Shown: positions 53,541 through 62,171 of the stretch, in pieces
Layout: every line of letters begins with the position of its first letter
Position numbering within the stretch: position 1 is the stretch's first letter
DNA from: Candidatus Skiveiella danica
GTDB taxonomy: Bacteria; Pseudomonadota; Gammaproteobacteria; Burkholderiales; Burkholderiaceae_C
Reading direction: 5' to 3'
NCBI GenBank assembly: GCA_016721925.1
Contig: JADKHE010000004.1
Span: forward strand, 197,879-261,878
DNA length: 64,000 bases
The notes under the pieces: model-generated
Database searches by the model: none
What the model saw: the letters and a program-made list of their open reading frames with translations, nothing else
What the model was told of the DNA's origin: nothing
Position numbers and translations under genes: made by a program

Positions 53541-54946
53541 AACACGCAATCCGGCACATCCATTTCGTGGGCATCGGCGGCTCCGGCATGAGCGGCATCG
53601 CGGAGATTCTGCTGAACCTGGGCTATGTGATCTCCGGCTCGGACCTGGCCGACAGTGCAACCCTGCAGCGGCTGGCCGGCCTGGGCATCCAGACCCATGT
53701 GGGCCATGCGGGCGCCCACGTGGCCGGTGCCGATGCGGTCGTGACGTCCACTGCGGTTCAGGCAGACAACCCCGAGGTGCTGGCCGCCCGCGAGAAGCAC
53801 ATTCCTGTCGTCCCGCGCGCGCTGATGCTGGCCGAGCTCATGCGCCTGAAGCAGGGTATTGCCATTGCCGGCACCCATGGCAAGACCACCACCACCAGCC
53901 TGGTCGCCAGCGTGCTGGCCGAGGCCGGGCTGGACCCGACGTTCGTCATTGGCGGCCGCCTCAACAGCGCGGGCGCCAATGCGCGCCTGGGCAGCGGAGA
54001 CTACATCGTGGTCGAGGCGGATGAATCCGATGCCTCGTTCCTCAATCTCCTGCCGATCATGGCCGTCGTTACCAACATCGACGCCGACCACATGGAAACC
54101 TACGGCCATGACTTCAATCGCCTGAAGGCGGCCTTTGTCGATTTCCTGCACAAGATGCCCTTCTATGGCACCGCCATCCTGTGCATTGACGACACAGCCG
54201 TTCGCGAGATCGTGCCGCAGGTGTCATGCCCCGTCACCAGTTACGGCTTTTCAGAGGATGCCCAGGTCCGGGCGATTGACGTGCGCCCGGTTGACGGACA
54301 GATGCACTTCACGGTGCTTCGTCGCAATGGGGTTACGCTGCCCGATCTGGATGTGGTGCTGAACCTGCCCGGCGAACACAACGTGCTCAATGCGCTCTCG
54401 GCGATTGCCGTGGCGGTCGAGCTCAACGTACCCGACGACGCTTTGCTGCGCGCGCTGGCCGGCTTCAAGGGCGTCGGCCGGCGTTTCCAGCGTTACGGAG
54501 ACGTTCCGGCGAAGGACGGTGGCGTGTTCACCGTGATCGACGACTACGGCCACCACCCGGTCGAGATGGCTGCCACGCTGGCAGCGGCTCGTGGCGCATT
54601 TCCCGGTCGGCGCCTGGTGCTGGCCTTCCAGCCGCACCGCTACACCCGCACCCGGGACTGCTTTGAGGATTTCGTCAAGGTGATCGGGCGCGCCGACGCA
54701 GTCCTTCTGGCCGAAGTCTATGCCGCAGGCGAAGCGCCGATCGCGGCGGCCGACAGCCGGACCCTGGCGCGCGCCCTGCGCCTGGCCGGCAAGGTGGAGC
54801 CGCTGTTTGTCGACGATATCGGGGCGTTGCCGCAGGCGATCGCCGATACCGCGAGGGCGGGCGATGTGGTCTTGTGCATGGGCGCCGGATCGATTGGTTC
54901 GGTGCCTGGAAAAGTGGTCAGCATGCTACTCAAAAAGGAGCATTAA
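53537..54946 (+). CDS. murC: MurC, UDP-MurNAc:L-alanine ligase
   Basis: A 469-residue ligase adding the first amino acid. Start HIHFVGIGGSGMSGIAEIL, ATP loop GTHGKTTTTSLVA (about 113-125), VVEADESDASFL, and HHPVEMAATLAAAR with AFQPHRYTRTRDCFEDF. The last codons, for MLLKKEH, are part of a dispersed repeat copy that also covers the start of ddl, so the natural C-terminus has probably been changed slightly. It overlaps murG by 4. Confidence 0.95.
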   Translation: MKHAIRHIHFVGIGGSGMSGIAEILLNLGYVISGSDLADSATLQRLAGLGIQTHVGHAGAHVAGADAVVTSTAVQADNPEVLAAREKHIPVVPRALMLAELMRLKQGIAIAGTHGKTTTTSLVASVLAEAGLDPTFVIGGRLNSAGANARLGSGDYIVVEADESDASFLNLLPIMAVVTNIDADHMETYGHDFNRLKAAFVDFLHKMPFYGTAILCIDDTAVREIVPQVSCPVTSYGFSEDAQVRAIDVRPVDGQMHFTVLRRNGVTLPDLDVVLNLPGEHNVLNALSAIAVAVELNVPDDALLRALAGFKGVGRRFQRYGDVPAKDGGVFTVIDDYGHHPVEMAATLAAARGAFPGRRLVLAFQPHRYTRTRDCFEDFVKVIGRADAVLLAEVYAAGEAPIAAADSRTLARALRLAGKVEPLFVDDIGALPQAIADTARAGDVVLCMGAGSIGSVPGKVVSMLLKKEH

Positions 54947-54980
54947 ATGACCAGAGGACGCTGGGAATGAGCCAAAATAG
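54924..54980 (+). repeat. Dispersed repeat copy E, spanning the murC stop and ddl start
   Basis: On the plus strand it reads GCTACTCAAAAAGGAGCATT, then ATGACCAGAGGACGCTGGGA, then ATGAGCCAAAATAG, a full match to the family. The murC TAA lies in the left arm and the ddl ATG directly after GGGA. Neighbouring dcw genes overlap, so this 20-base gap is exceptional for the cluster. Confidence 0.8.
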
Positions 54981-55950
54981 TTCGAATTTCGGTAAAGTGG
55001 CCGTCCTGATGGGCGGTCATTCGGCGGAACGCGAGGTTTCGCTGATGTCCGGTACTGGCGTGTTGCAGGCCTTGCGCTCGCGCGGCGTGGACGCGCATGC
55101 CTTCGATCCCTCGCAGCGGGATATCGGTGAGCTCAGGAAGGAGCAGTTTTCCCGCTGTTTCATCGCGCTGCACGGTCGGCACGGCGAGGATGGCACGGTG
55201 CAGGGAGCGCTCGAACTTCTGGGCATTCCCTACACCGGCTCGGGGGTCATGGCCTCCAGCGTGGCCATGAACAAGGTGATGACCAAGCGCATCTGGCGTT
55301 GCGAGGGTCTGCCCACACCGAACTATGTCTGGCTGGCCCCCGACCAGCAGGACCGCGAGCGCGTGCGCACCGTGCCCGACGAGCTGGGCTTGCCGCTGAT
55401 CGTCAAGCCGCCGCGTGAAGGCTCCTCGATCGGCGTGACCAAGGTCATGGGCTATTCGCAGATGCAGGACGCCGTGCGGCTTTCGGCCCGCTACGACGCC
55501 GATGTGCTGTGCGAGGAATTCATCGAGGGCGAAGAGGTGACCTGTCCGGTGCTGGGCACCGGGGCCAGCGCCACGGCGCTGCCGGTGGTCCGCATCATCG
55601 CGCCGGACGGTGCCTATGACTACCAGAACAAGTACTTCACCGACGACGTCACCTACCAGTGCCCGAGCGGCCTGCCCGAAGCCGAGGAGCGCGAGATCCA
55701 GCGCATCGTGCTGGCGTCCTATCGCGCCTTGGGTTGCCGCGGCTGGGGCCGCGCCGACCTGATGATCCGCGCCAGCGACCGCAAGCCCTTCCTGCTGGAG
55801 ATGAACACCTCGCCCGGCATGACCGGCCATTCGCTGGTCCCGATGTCGGCGCGCGCCGCTGGCATCAGCTACGACGAGCTGTGCGTGCGCCTGCTGCAGT
55901 CGGCCACGCTGGACTACCCGCCCGCTGGTGGCGAGGAAGCCAAGGTATGA
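54967..55950 (+). CDS. ddl: D-alanine:D-alanine ligase
   Basis: A 327-residue ATP-grasp enzyme making the D-Ala-D-Ala dipeptide used by MurF. Motifs: KVAVLMGGHSAEREVSLMSG, ALHGRHGEDGTVQGALELLGIPYTGSG, PLIVKPPREGSSIGVTKV, and EMNTSPGMTGHSLVP. The first codons (MSQNSS) come from the dispersed repeat at the murC junction; the closest conserved start is near KVAVLMGG. It overlaps ftsQ by 4. The common dcw form is named ddlB. Confidence 0.95.
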   Translation: MSQNSSNFGKVAVLMGGHSAEREVSLMSGTGVLQALRSRGVDAHAFDPSQRDIGELRKEQFSRCFIALHGRHGEDGTVQGALELLGIPYTGSGVMASSVAMNKVMTKRIWRCEGLPTPNYVWLAPDQQDRERVRTVPDELGLPLIVKPPREGSSIGVTKVMGYSQMQDAVRLSARYDADVLCEEFIEGEEVTCPVLGTGASATALPVVRIIAPDGAYDYQNKYFTDDVTYQCPSGLPEAEEREIQRIVLASYRALGCRGWGRADLMIRASDRKPFLLEMNTSPGMTGHSLVPMSARAAGISYDELCVRLLQSATLDYPPAGGEEAKV

Positions 55951-56765
55951 GCGCCGCGCTGCCGACCCCGCTGGATGTCCGGCTCATGAACGCGACCGCC
56001 TCGGCGCTGTTCGTGGCCTTGGCAGCGCTGGGGCTGGCAGCGGTCCTGTGGTGGGGCCTGCGGCACCCGATGTTCTCGATCGTGGCCATCCAGGTGCAGG
56101 GCGACCTGACCCACAACAACGCCGTCACCCTGCGCGCCAATGTGGCGCACCGACTGAGCGGCAATCTCTTCACGCTCGATCTGGCGGCGGCGCGCACCGC
56201 CTTCGAGGGGGTGCCCTGGGTGCGCAAGGCCTTGGTTCGTCGCGAGTTCCCGAACCGGCTGAACGTCCAGCTCCAGGAGCACCTTCCGGTCGCGTACTGG
56301 GGCGACGAGGGCGAATCCCTGCTGCTCAACACCTTCGGCGAGGTGTTTGAAGCCAACCTGGGCGACGTGGAAGCCGACAAGCTGCCGCGACTCAGCGGGC
56401 CGCAGGGGCAGTCGGCGCAGCTGCTGGCGATGTACCGCCAGCTGCTGCCCGTTTTCGAGCCTCTGGATGCGGCCATCGAGCAGCTGGAGCTGACCGACCG
56501 CGGCAGCTGGCGTGTTCAGCTGGACAGCGGCACGGCGATGGAGCTGGGGCGTGGCACGGCACAGGAAGTCCTGGAACGGACCCGGCGCTACGTGAGCACG
56601 GTCTCGCAGGCCACGGCGCTCTACCGCCGAAAGCCGGACAGCGTCGAATCGGCGGACCTGCGCCACGGCAATGGATATGCGTTGCGCCTTCGCGGCGTGA
56701 CGACCGTCAGCGCGGAGGCGGTCAAGGAAGCGGCCAAGCCGCCGCCGACCAAACGCACGCACTGA
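55947..56765 (+). CDS. ftsQ: Cell division protein FtsQ
   Basis: A 272-residue bitopic inner-membrane protein: cytoplasmic tail, one transmembrane helix at about residues 17-39, then a POTRA domain (IVAIQVQGDLTHNNAVTLRANV) and the beta domain with VRREFPNRLNVQLQEHLPVAYWG. It links FtsBL to the divisome. The C-terminus is rich in proline and lysine. It starts on the ddl stop (ATGA). Confidence 0.94.
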   Translation: MSAALPTPLDVRLMNATASALFVALAALGLAAVLWWGLRHPMFSIVAIQVQGDLTHNNAVTLRANVAHRLSGNLFTLDLAAARTAFEGVPWVRKALVRREFPNRLNVQLQEHLPVAYWGDEGESLLLNTFGEVFEANLGDVEADKLPRLSGPQGQSAQLLAMYRQLLPVFEPLDAAIEQLELTDRGSWRVQLDSGTAMELGRGTAQEVLERTRRYVSTVSQATALYRRKPDSVESADLRHGNGYALRLRGVTTVSAEAVKEAAKPPPTKRTH

Positions 56766-56793
56766 ACGAACTGGACAAGGAACAGGTGGACAC

Positions 56794-58023
56794 ATGGCAA
56801 AAGAATACAAAGACCTGATCGTCGGGCTCGACATCGGAACCGCCAAGGTCATGGTGGTGGTGGGCGAAGTCATGCCGGGCGGCGAGCTCCGGCTGGCGGG
56901 CCTGGGCGTGGCCCCCAGCCATGGGCTCAAGCGCGGCGTGGTCGTCAACATCGACGCCACGGTCAACAGCATCCAGCAGGCCCTGAAAGAAGCCGAGCTG
57001 ATGGCCGACTGCAAGATCACCCGGGTCTACACCGGCATCACCGGCAGCCACATCCGCGGCCTGAATTCCAGCGGCATGGTTGCGGTGAAGGACAAGGAGG
57101 TGACGGCGGCCGACGTGGCCCGCGTCATCGAGACCGCCAAGGCCATCAACATCTCCACCGACCAGCGCCTGTTGCTGGTCGAGCCGCAGGAGTTCGTCAT
57201 CGACGGCCAGGATGTCAAGGAGCCCATCGGCATGAGCGGCATCCGGCTGGAGGCCAAGGTGCACATCGTGACCGGCGCCCAGAGCGCCGCGGAAAACATC
57301 ATCAAGTGCGTGCGCCGTTGCGGCCTGGATGTGGACCAGCTGATGTTGAATCCGCTGGCCTCCAGCCTCGCGGTGCTGACGGAAGACGAGCGCGAGCTAG
57401 GCGTCGCCTGCGTGGACATCGGCGCCGGCTGCACGGACGTGGCCATCTTCACCAACGGCGCGATCCGCCATACCGCGGTGATCCCGATCGCCGGCGACCT
57501 CATCACCAGCGACATCGCCATGGCCCTGCGCACGCCGACCAAGGACGCGGAAGACATCAAGGTGGAAAGCGGCTTTGCCAAGCAGCTGCTGGCCGATCCC
57601 GAGCAGCAGATCGAGGTGCCGGGCCTGGGCGACCGCGGGCCGCGCATGCTCAGCATCCAGGCCCTGGCTGGCGTCATCGAGCCGCGCGTGGAAGAGATCT
57701 TCTCCCTGGTTCAGCAGGTGGTGCGCGAGTCCGGCTACGAGGAGGTGCTGTCATCGGGCATCGTGCTCACAGGCGGCAGCTGCGTGATGCCGGGCATGGT
57801 CGAGCTGGGCGAGGACATCTTCCTCAAGCCGGTGCGCCGCGGCGTTCCCAAGTACTCGGCAGCGTTGGCCGACATGGTGTCCCAGCCGCGGGCGGCCACC
57901 GTCATGGGCCTGATGGAAGAAGCCCGGCTGGCCCGCCTGCGCGGGTTCAAGGTGGCCAAGCAAAACGGATCCGTGAAGACGGCCTTCGGCCGCGTCCGGG
58001 ACTTCATCGTGGGGAATTTCTGA
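56794..58023 (+). CDS. ftsA: Cell division protein FtsA
   Basis: A 409-residue actin-like ATPase that tethers FtsZ to the membrane. IVGLDIGTAKVMVVVGE is the phosphate-1 motif, DIGAGCTDVAIFTNGAI phosphate-2, and GIVLTGGSCVMPGM the adenosine motif; the 1C domain lies between. The C-terminal amphipathic helix is FGRVRDFIVGNF. It starts 28 bases after ftsQ with AAGGAACAGG upstream. Confidence 0.96.
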   Translation: MAKEYKDLIVGLDIGTAKVMVVVGEVMPGGELRLAGLGVAPSHGLKRGVVVNIDATVNSIQQALKEAELMADCKITRVYTGITGSHIRGLNSSGMVAVKDKEVTAADVARVIETAKAINISTDQRLLLVEPQEFVIDGQDVKEPIGMSGIRLEAKVHIVTGAQSAAENIIKCVRRCGLDVDQLMLNPLASSLAVLTEDERELGVACVDIGAGCTDVAIFTNGAIRHTAVIPIAGDLITSDIAMALRTPTKDAEDIKVESGFAKQLLADPEQQIEVPGLGDRGPRMLSIQALAGVIEPRVEEIFSLVQQVVRESGYEEVLSSGIVLTGGSCVMPGMVELGEDIFLKPVRRGVPKYSAALADMVSQPRAATVMGLMEEARLARLRGFKVAKQNGSVKTAFGRVRDFIVGNF

Positions 58024-58071
58024 CCATGGAACAGACCATGCATCGCGCACGGGGGAGTCCGCGAACGCGCA

Positions 58072-58098
58072 GGCCGGTGCGATGGCGATGCACCGGCC
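58072..58098 (+). promoter_or_regulatory. Hairpin in the ftsA-ftsZ gap
   Basis: GGCCGGTGC at 58072-58080 is the exact complement of GCACCGGCC at 58090-58098, with a nine-base loop. It lies in the only long gap of the cluster (154 bp), 80 bases before ftsZ. No T run follows, so RNA processing, stabilisation or an extra ftsZ promoter region is more likely than termination. Confidence 0.6.
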
Positions 58099-58177
58099 CA
58101 CCTTCATGACCGATCCCATGAACAACAACATCGAAACCCCAGCATTCAGGCAACTGCAGAAATCAGGAGAAACACAC

Positions 58178-59413
58178 ATGACCATAGAAATGATTGAAGT
58201 CGAGGAATTCAACCTGGGCACCCAGATCAAGGTGATCGGCGTCGGCGGCGGCGGCGGCAACGCCGTCGAACACATGATCGATCGCAGCGTCGGCGGCGTC
58301 GAGTTCATCTGCGCCAACACCGATGCGCAGGCCCTGACGCGCAGTGCCGCCCACCGCACCATCCAGCTCGGCGTCAGCGGCCTCGGAGCGGGCAGCAAGC
58401 CGGAAAAAGGCCGCCATGCGGCGGAGGACGCGATCGAGGACATCCGTGCCGCGATCGAAGGCGCGCACATGCTGTTCATCACGGCCGGCATGGGCGGCGG
58501 CACGGGCACCGGCGCTGCGCCCGTGATCGCGCGCGTGGCCAAGGAGATGGGCATTCTCACGGTGGGCGTGGTCACCAAGCCCTTCGACTGGGAAGGGGGG
58601 CGCCGCATGGACAACGCCGACGCCGGCCTGTCCGAGCTCGAAGCCAACGTCGACTCGCTGATCGTGGTCCTGAACGAAAAGCTGCTCGAGGTGCTCGGCG
58701 ACGACATCACCCAAGATGAGGCCTTTGCCCACGCCAACGATGTGCTGAAAAACGCGGTGGGCGGCATTGCCGAGATCATCAACGTGCCCGGCCATGTGAA
58801 CGTCGACTTCGAAGACGTGCGCACCGTGATGGGCGAGCCCGGCAAGGCCATGATGGGCACCGCGGTGGCCAGCGGCCCGGACCGCGCCCGCATCGCCGCC
58901 GAGCAGGCCGTGGCCTGCCCGCTGCTGGAAGGCATCGACCTGTCCGGCGCGCGCGGCGTGCTGGTGCTGATCACGGCGGCCAAGGGTTCGCTCAAGCTGA
59001 GCGAGTCCAAGCTGGCGATGAACACGATCCGCGCCTACGCCTCGGCCGATGCGCATGTGATCTATGGCACGGCCTACGACGACGGGCTTGGCGACAACAT
59101 CCGCGTGACGGTGGTCGCCACCGGCCTGTCCCGCCAGGGCCAGCGCCGCACCGCCCCGCCGCTGACCGTGCTGCGCACCGGCACCGACAACGCACCGATC
59201 CAGATCCCCACGCTGAACAACCCGCTGACCAGCGTCGGCAGCGCCACGACGCTTGCCACGCCCGCCGTGACCCAGACCGACTACGGCAACATGGCCGTGC
59301 CCAGCGTGTGGCGCACCAACCGCACGCAGGCCGCGGCCCGCGTCGATGCGCTGTCCTCCAGCGGCATGGACGACTATGAGATCCCGGCGTTCCTGCGCAA
59401 GCAGGCCGACTGA
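58178..59413 (+). CDS. ftsZ: Cell division protein FtsZ
   Basis: A 411-residue tubulin-like GTPase forming the Z ring. ATG 58178 follows AGGAGA by 8 bases. KVIGVGGGGGNAVEHM begins the nucleotide-binding domain, the tubulin signature is GGGTGTGAAPV (about residues 107-117), and NVDFEDVRTVM is in the T7 region. A variable linker (about 320-395) leads to the C-terminal peptide DDYEIPAFLRKQ that binds FtsA and others. Confidence 0.97.
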   Translation: MTIEMIEVEEFNLGTQIKVIGVGGGGGNAVEHMIDRSVGGVEFICANTDAQALTRSAAHRTIQLGVSGLGAGSKPEKGRHAAEDAIEDIRAAIEGAHMLFITAGMGGGTGTGAAPVIARVAKEMGILTVGVVTKPFDWEGGRRMDNADAGLSELEANVDSLIVVLNEKLLEVLGDDITQDEAFAHANDVLKNAVGGIAEIINVPGHVNVDFEDVRTVMGEPGKAMMGTAVASGPDRARIAAEQAVACPLLEGIDLSGARGVLVLITAAKGSLKLSESKLAMNTIRAYASADAHVIYGTAYDDGLGDNIRVTVVATGLSRQGQRRTAPPLTVLRTGTDNAPIQIPTLNNPLTSVGSATTLATPAVTQTDYGNMAVPSVWRTNRTQAAARVDALSSSGMDDYEIPAFLRKQAD

Positions 59414-59437
59414 ACCGGGGCTCATTAAAATAGCCGG

Positions 59438-60361
59438 ATGCTGGCCCAACGCACCCTCAAGACACTCACCCGCGCGGTGGGTGTCGGGTTGCACAGCGGC
59501 CAGCGGGTCGAGCTGACGCTGCGCCCCGCGCAGCCGGATACCGGCATCGTGTTTCGCCGGGTCGATCTGCCCGAACCGGTGGACATTCCGATTTCAGCGC
59601 TGGCGGTGACCGACACGCGCCTGGCGTCCACCATCTCCAGCGGCGGCGCCAAGGTGCACACCGTCGAGCACCTGATGTCGGCCTGTGCCGGCCTCGGGAT
59701 TGACAACCTCTATGTGGACATCACCGCAGAAGAGGTGCCCATCCTCGATGGGTCCGCATCCTCCTTCGTCTTCCTGCTGCAGAGCGCGGGGGTTGCCCTG
59801 CAGAACGCGCCGCGGCGTTTCATCCGCGTGCTGGCGCCCGTCGAAGTGAGCGAAGGGCAGGGCGAGGCCCTCAAATGGGCGCGGCTGGAGCCGTTTCACG
59901 GCTACAAGCTCAGCTTCGAGATCGACTTTCACCATCCCGCCGTGGATTCCACGGGCCAAAGGGTCGAATTCGACCTCAGCCAGGGCTCCTATGCCCGGGA
60001 CATCGCGCGCGCGCGCACCTTCGGGTTCACGAAGGACGTCGAGATGATGCGCTCCAACGGCCTGGCGCTCGGTGGCGGGCTGGACAACGCCATCGTGATG
60101 GACGACTACAAGGTCCTCAACCATGACGGCCTGCGCTACGACGACGAGTTCGTCAAGCACAAGATCCTCGACGCGATGGGCGACCTGTACCTGCTCGGCA
60201 AGCCGCTGCTGGCGGCGTACAGCGCCTTCCGCTCCGGCCACGCGATGAACAACCGCCTGCTGCGCGAGTTGTTGGCGCACCCCGAGGCTTTTGAGGTCGT
60301 CACCTTCGACGACGAGAAGAAAGCCCCGATCGGTTTCGCCGTGCCGGCGCGGGCCTGGTAG
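59438..60361 (+). CDS. lpxC: LpxC, UDP-3-O-acyl-GlcNAc deacetylase
   Basis: A 307-residue zinc deacetylase for the committed step of lipid A synthesis. It starts LAQRTLKTLTRAVGVGLHSGQRV. The zinc ligands lie in HTVEHLMSACAG (first His) and DEFVKHKILDAMGDLYLLG (second His, Asp), and the general base region is ILDGSASSFVFLL. SGHAMNNRLLR is near the end. lpxC after ftsZ is the classical order. It starts 24 bases after ftsZ. Confidence 0.96.
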   Translation: MLAQRTLKTLTRAVGVGLHSGQRVELTLRPAQPDTGIVFRRVDLPEPVDIPISALAVTDTRLASTISSGGAKVHTVEHLMSACAGLGIDNLYVDITAEEVPILDGSASSFVFLLQSAGVALQNAPRRFIRVLAPVEVSEGQGEALKWARLEPFHGYKLSFEIDFHHPAVDSTGQRVEFDLSQGSYARDIARARTFGFTKDVEMMRSNGLALGGGLDNAIVMDDYKVLNHDGLRYDDEFVKHKILDAMGDLYLLGKPLLAAYSAFRSGHAMNNRLLRELLAHPEAFEVVTFDDEKKAPIGFAVPARAW

Positions 60362-60394
60362 GCGCCGGGCCTTCTTCAACGAGACGCTCCACCC

Positions 60395-60571
60395 ATGCTG
60401 CTGTTTCGCTGGGCCATGATGCTGCTGCTGATCGCGGCGGGGGTGTCCTTCGCGTTCTATGTCGGCACCGGGCAGGCGCGGTTCAAGCGGTTTGGCCTGC
60501 TCGTCCTCAAATGGACGATCCTGGCCGCGCTGGGCTTCTTTGGTGTCCTGATCCTCGAGCGCCTCGCCTGA
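60395..60571 (+). CDS. Small membrane protein (58 aa), function unknown
   Basis: ATG 60395 to TGA 60569-60571 encodes 58 residues, with two hydrophobic helices (LLFRWAMMLLLIAAGVSFAF and LLVLKWTILAALGFFGVLIL) separated by a basic loop (GQARFKRF). Coding potential is supported by high third-position GC and by position, 33 bases after lpxC on the same strand. Small two-helix proteins at this site occur in related genomes as far as I recall. No function is known. Confidence 0.7.
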   Translation: MLLFRWAMMLLLIAAGVSFAFYVGTGQARFKRFGLLVLKWTILAALGFFGVLILERLA

Positions 60572-60580
60572 CAGGCGGAT

Positions 60581-61129
60581 TCAGTGGCTTCTCCCGCCAC
60601 GGTACATGCCGCTGGTGCGGCGCTGCAGGCCATGCGCTTCGGCCAGCTTGTTCATCGACGCCCTCGCGTGGGCATGGGTGATGGCCAGGCCCAGCGCGTC
60701 GGCGGCGTCCTGGCGCGGCAGCGCCGGCAGTTGGAGCAGGCGCTTGACCATTTCCTGGATCTGCGACTTCGCCGCACGGCCGTGCCCGGTGATGGCCTGT
60801 TTCATCTGCAGCGCGGTGTATTCGGCCACCGGCAGATCGCACGACACCAGCGCCGTCACGCAGGCGCCGCGCGCCTGGCCCAGCAGCAGCGTGGCCTGCG
60901 GGTTGACGTTGACGAAGACGATCTCGACCGAGGCCTCGTCAGGTTCATAGCGCACACGCAACTCGCGGATGCCGTCATACAGCACCTTCAGCCGCGCCGG
61001 CAGGTTGCCCATCTCCAGGTGCGTGGTCTTGATCACGCCGCTGGCCACGTAGCTCAGCGCATGGCCATCCACGTCCACCAGGCCAAAGCCGGTGGTTTGC
61101 AGACCCGGGTCAATCCCAAGGATGCGCAT
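60581..61129 (-). CDS. ruvC: RuvC, Holliday junction resolvase
   Basis: A 182-residue endonuclease. ATG 61129 gives MRILGIDPGLQTTGFGLVD with the first catalytic Asp at residue 7; later acidic residues are in SVEIVFVNVNP, and QDAADALGLAITHAHAR near the end. It cuts Holliday junctions with RuvAB. The open frame upstream of this start is repeat sequence and the end of cdsA. It is convergent with the small lpxC-side gene. Confidence 0.95.
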   Translation of the reverse strand: MRILGIDPGLQTTGFGLVDVDGHALSYVASGVIKTTHLEMGNLPARLKVLYDGIRELRVRYEPDEASVEIVFVNVNPQATLLLGQARGACVTALVSCDLPVAEYTALQMKQAITGHGRAAKSQIQEMVKRLLQLPALPRQDAADALGLAITHAHARASMNKLAEAHGLQRRTSGMYRGGRSH

Positions 61130-61188
61130 GAACTTCAAAAGCCATAGCAAACAATGACCATCCGACGCTGGGCTATGCCCCAAAATAC
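61130..61188 (+). repeat. Dispersed repeat copy F, between ruvC and cdsA
   Basis: On the plus strand it reads AAAGCCATAGCAAAC, then AATGACCATCCGACGCTGGG, then CTATGCCCCAAAATACC, a full match to the family. It touches the ruvC start and covers the cdsA stop: the last cdsA codons (FGA, TAG) are read from its opposite strand. Confidence 0.8.
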
Positions 61189-62162
61189 CATCGAACCGAG
61201 TGAAAAAACACCGGCGCCGCAAAGCACAGGGCATCCACCCGGTCCAGCAACCCGCTGGCGCCGGTGACCGACTGCCCCTGCGCGCCCCAGTTGGGCACGC
61301 CGCGGTCGCGCTTGAGCGCCTTCATCACCAGGTGGCCCATCGAGCCGGCCACGCAGGCGATCAGGGCCATGGCCATGGCCTGCCCGGGCTTGAAGGGCGT
61401 GATGCCGGAAAGCACCCCGCCCAGCACGCTGCCGGTGGCCACCCCGACGGACCAGCTGGTCCAGTTGAAGCTCTGGCTGACGTTCGGCGCCCGTGGTGGC
61501 CGGGGCCAGCGGCGGCTCACCAGATGCTGAACCAGCGTGCCGGTCTGCACCACGAACACCAGGAAGAACACCAGAAACGCGCCCTTGTTACCCCACTTCG
61601 GGAACTGCAGCAGCAGCAGGGCCGGCACATGGCTCATGCCGTACACGCAGACCGTAATGCCCCATTGCAGCTTGGCATTGCGCTCCAGAAAGCGCTGCGT
61701 GTCGCCGGCCAGCGCGCTGGCCACCGGCATCGCCAGGAACACATAGACCGGGATGAACACGGTGAACAGGTCGAAATGCGCCGTGGCCACCAGCCAGAAC
61801 TGGATCGGCAGCACCACAAAAAACGCCAGCACCAGGCTGCGATGGTCGCCGCGGCGCGTGGGCGAGAGCGTGATGAACTCGCGCAGGGCAAAGAAGGCCA
61901 CGATGGCAAACAGCGTGGTGGCCACCCCCTCGCCGGACGCCCAGCCCACCCAGAACACAATCACCATCGCCCAGGAAGTGCGCAGCAGGGCTCGCGCCTC
62001 CGCCAGCCGCCCGCGCACCAGGTCAGCCTGAACGCTGTCGCCGCGTTCACGCAGCGACAGCATGAAGACCGTCGCGCTGGCGATGAACAGCAGCCCAAAG
62101 ACAATGATGAACAGCGCGCTGACCTGCTGCTCGGCGGTGAGGTTGCGCAGGAACTGGTTCAT
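61173..62162 (-). CDS. cdsA: Phosphatidate cytidylyltransferase
   Basis: A 329-residue integral membrane enzyme with eight or so transmembrane helices. The CTP-transferase core near the end reads ACVAGSMGHLVMKALKRDRGVPNW and SGLLDRVDALCFAAPVFFH, as in the CdsA family signature. It makes CDP-diacylglycerol, the precursor of phospholipid head groups. The acyltransferase just upstream supplies phosphatidate, so the two form a functional pair with a 9-base gap. Confidence 0.92.
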   Translation of the reverse strand: MNQFLRNLTAEQQVSALFIIVFGLLFIASATVFMLSLRERGDSVQADLVRGRLAEARALLRTSWAMVIVFWVGWASGEGVATTLFAIVAFFALREFITLSPTRRGDHRSLVLAFFVVLPIQFWLVATAHFDLFTVFIPVYVFLAMPVASALAGDTQRFLERNAKLQWGITVCVYGMSHVPALLLLQFPKWGNKGAFLVFFLVFVVQTGTLVQHLVSRRWPRPPRAPNVSQSFNWTSWSVGVATGSVLGGVLSGITPFKPGQAMAMALIACVAGSMGHLVMKALKRDRGVPNWGAQGQSVTGASGLLDRVDALCFAAPVFFHSVRWYFGA

Positions 62163-62171
62163 GGCGCTGCC

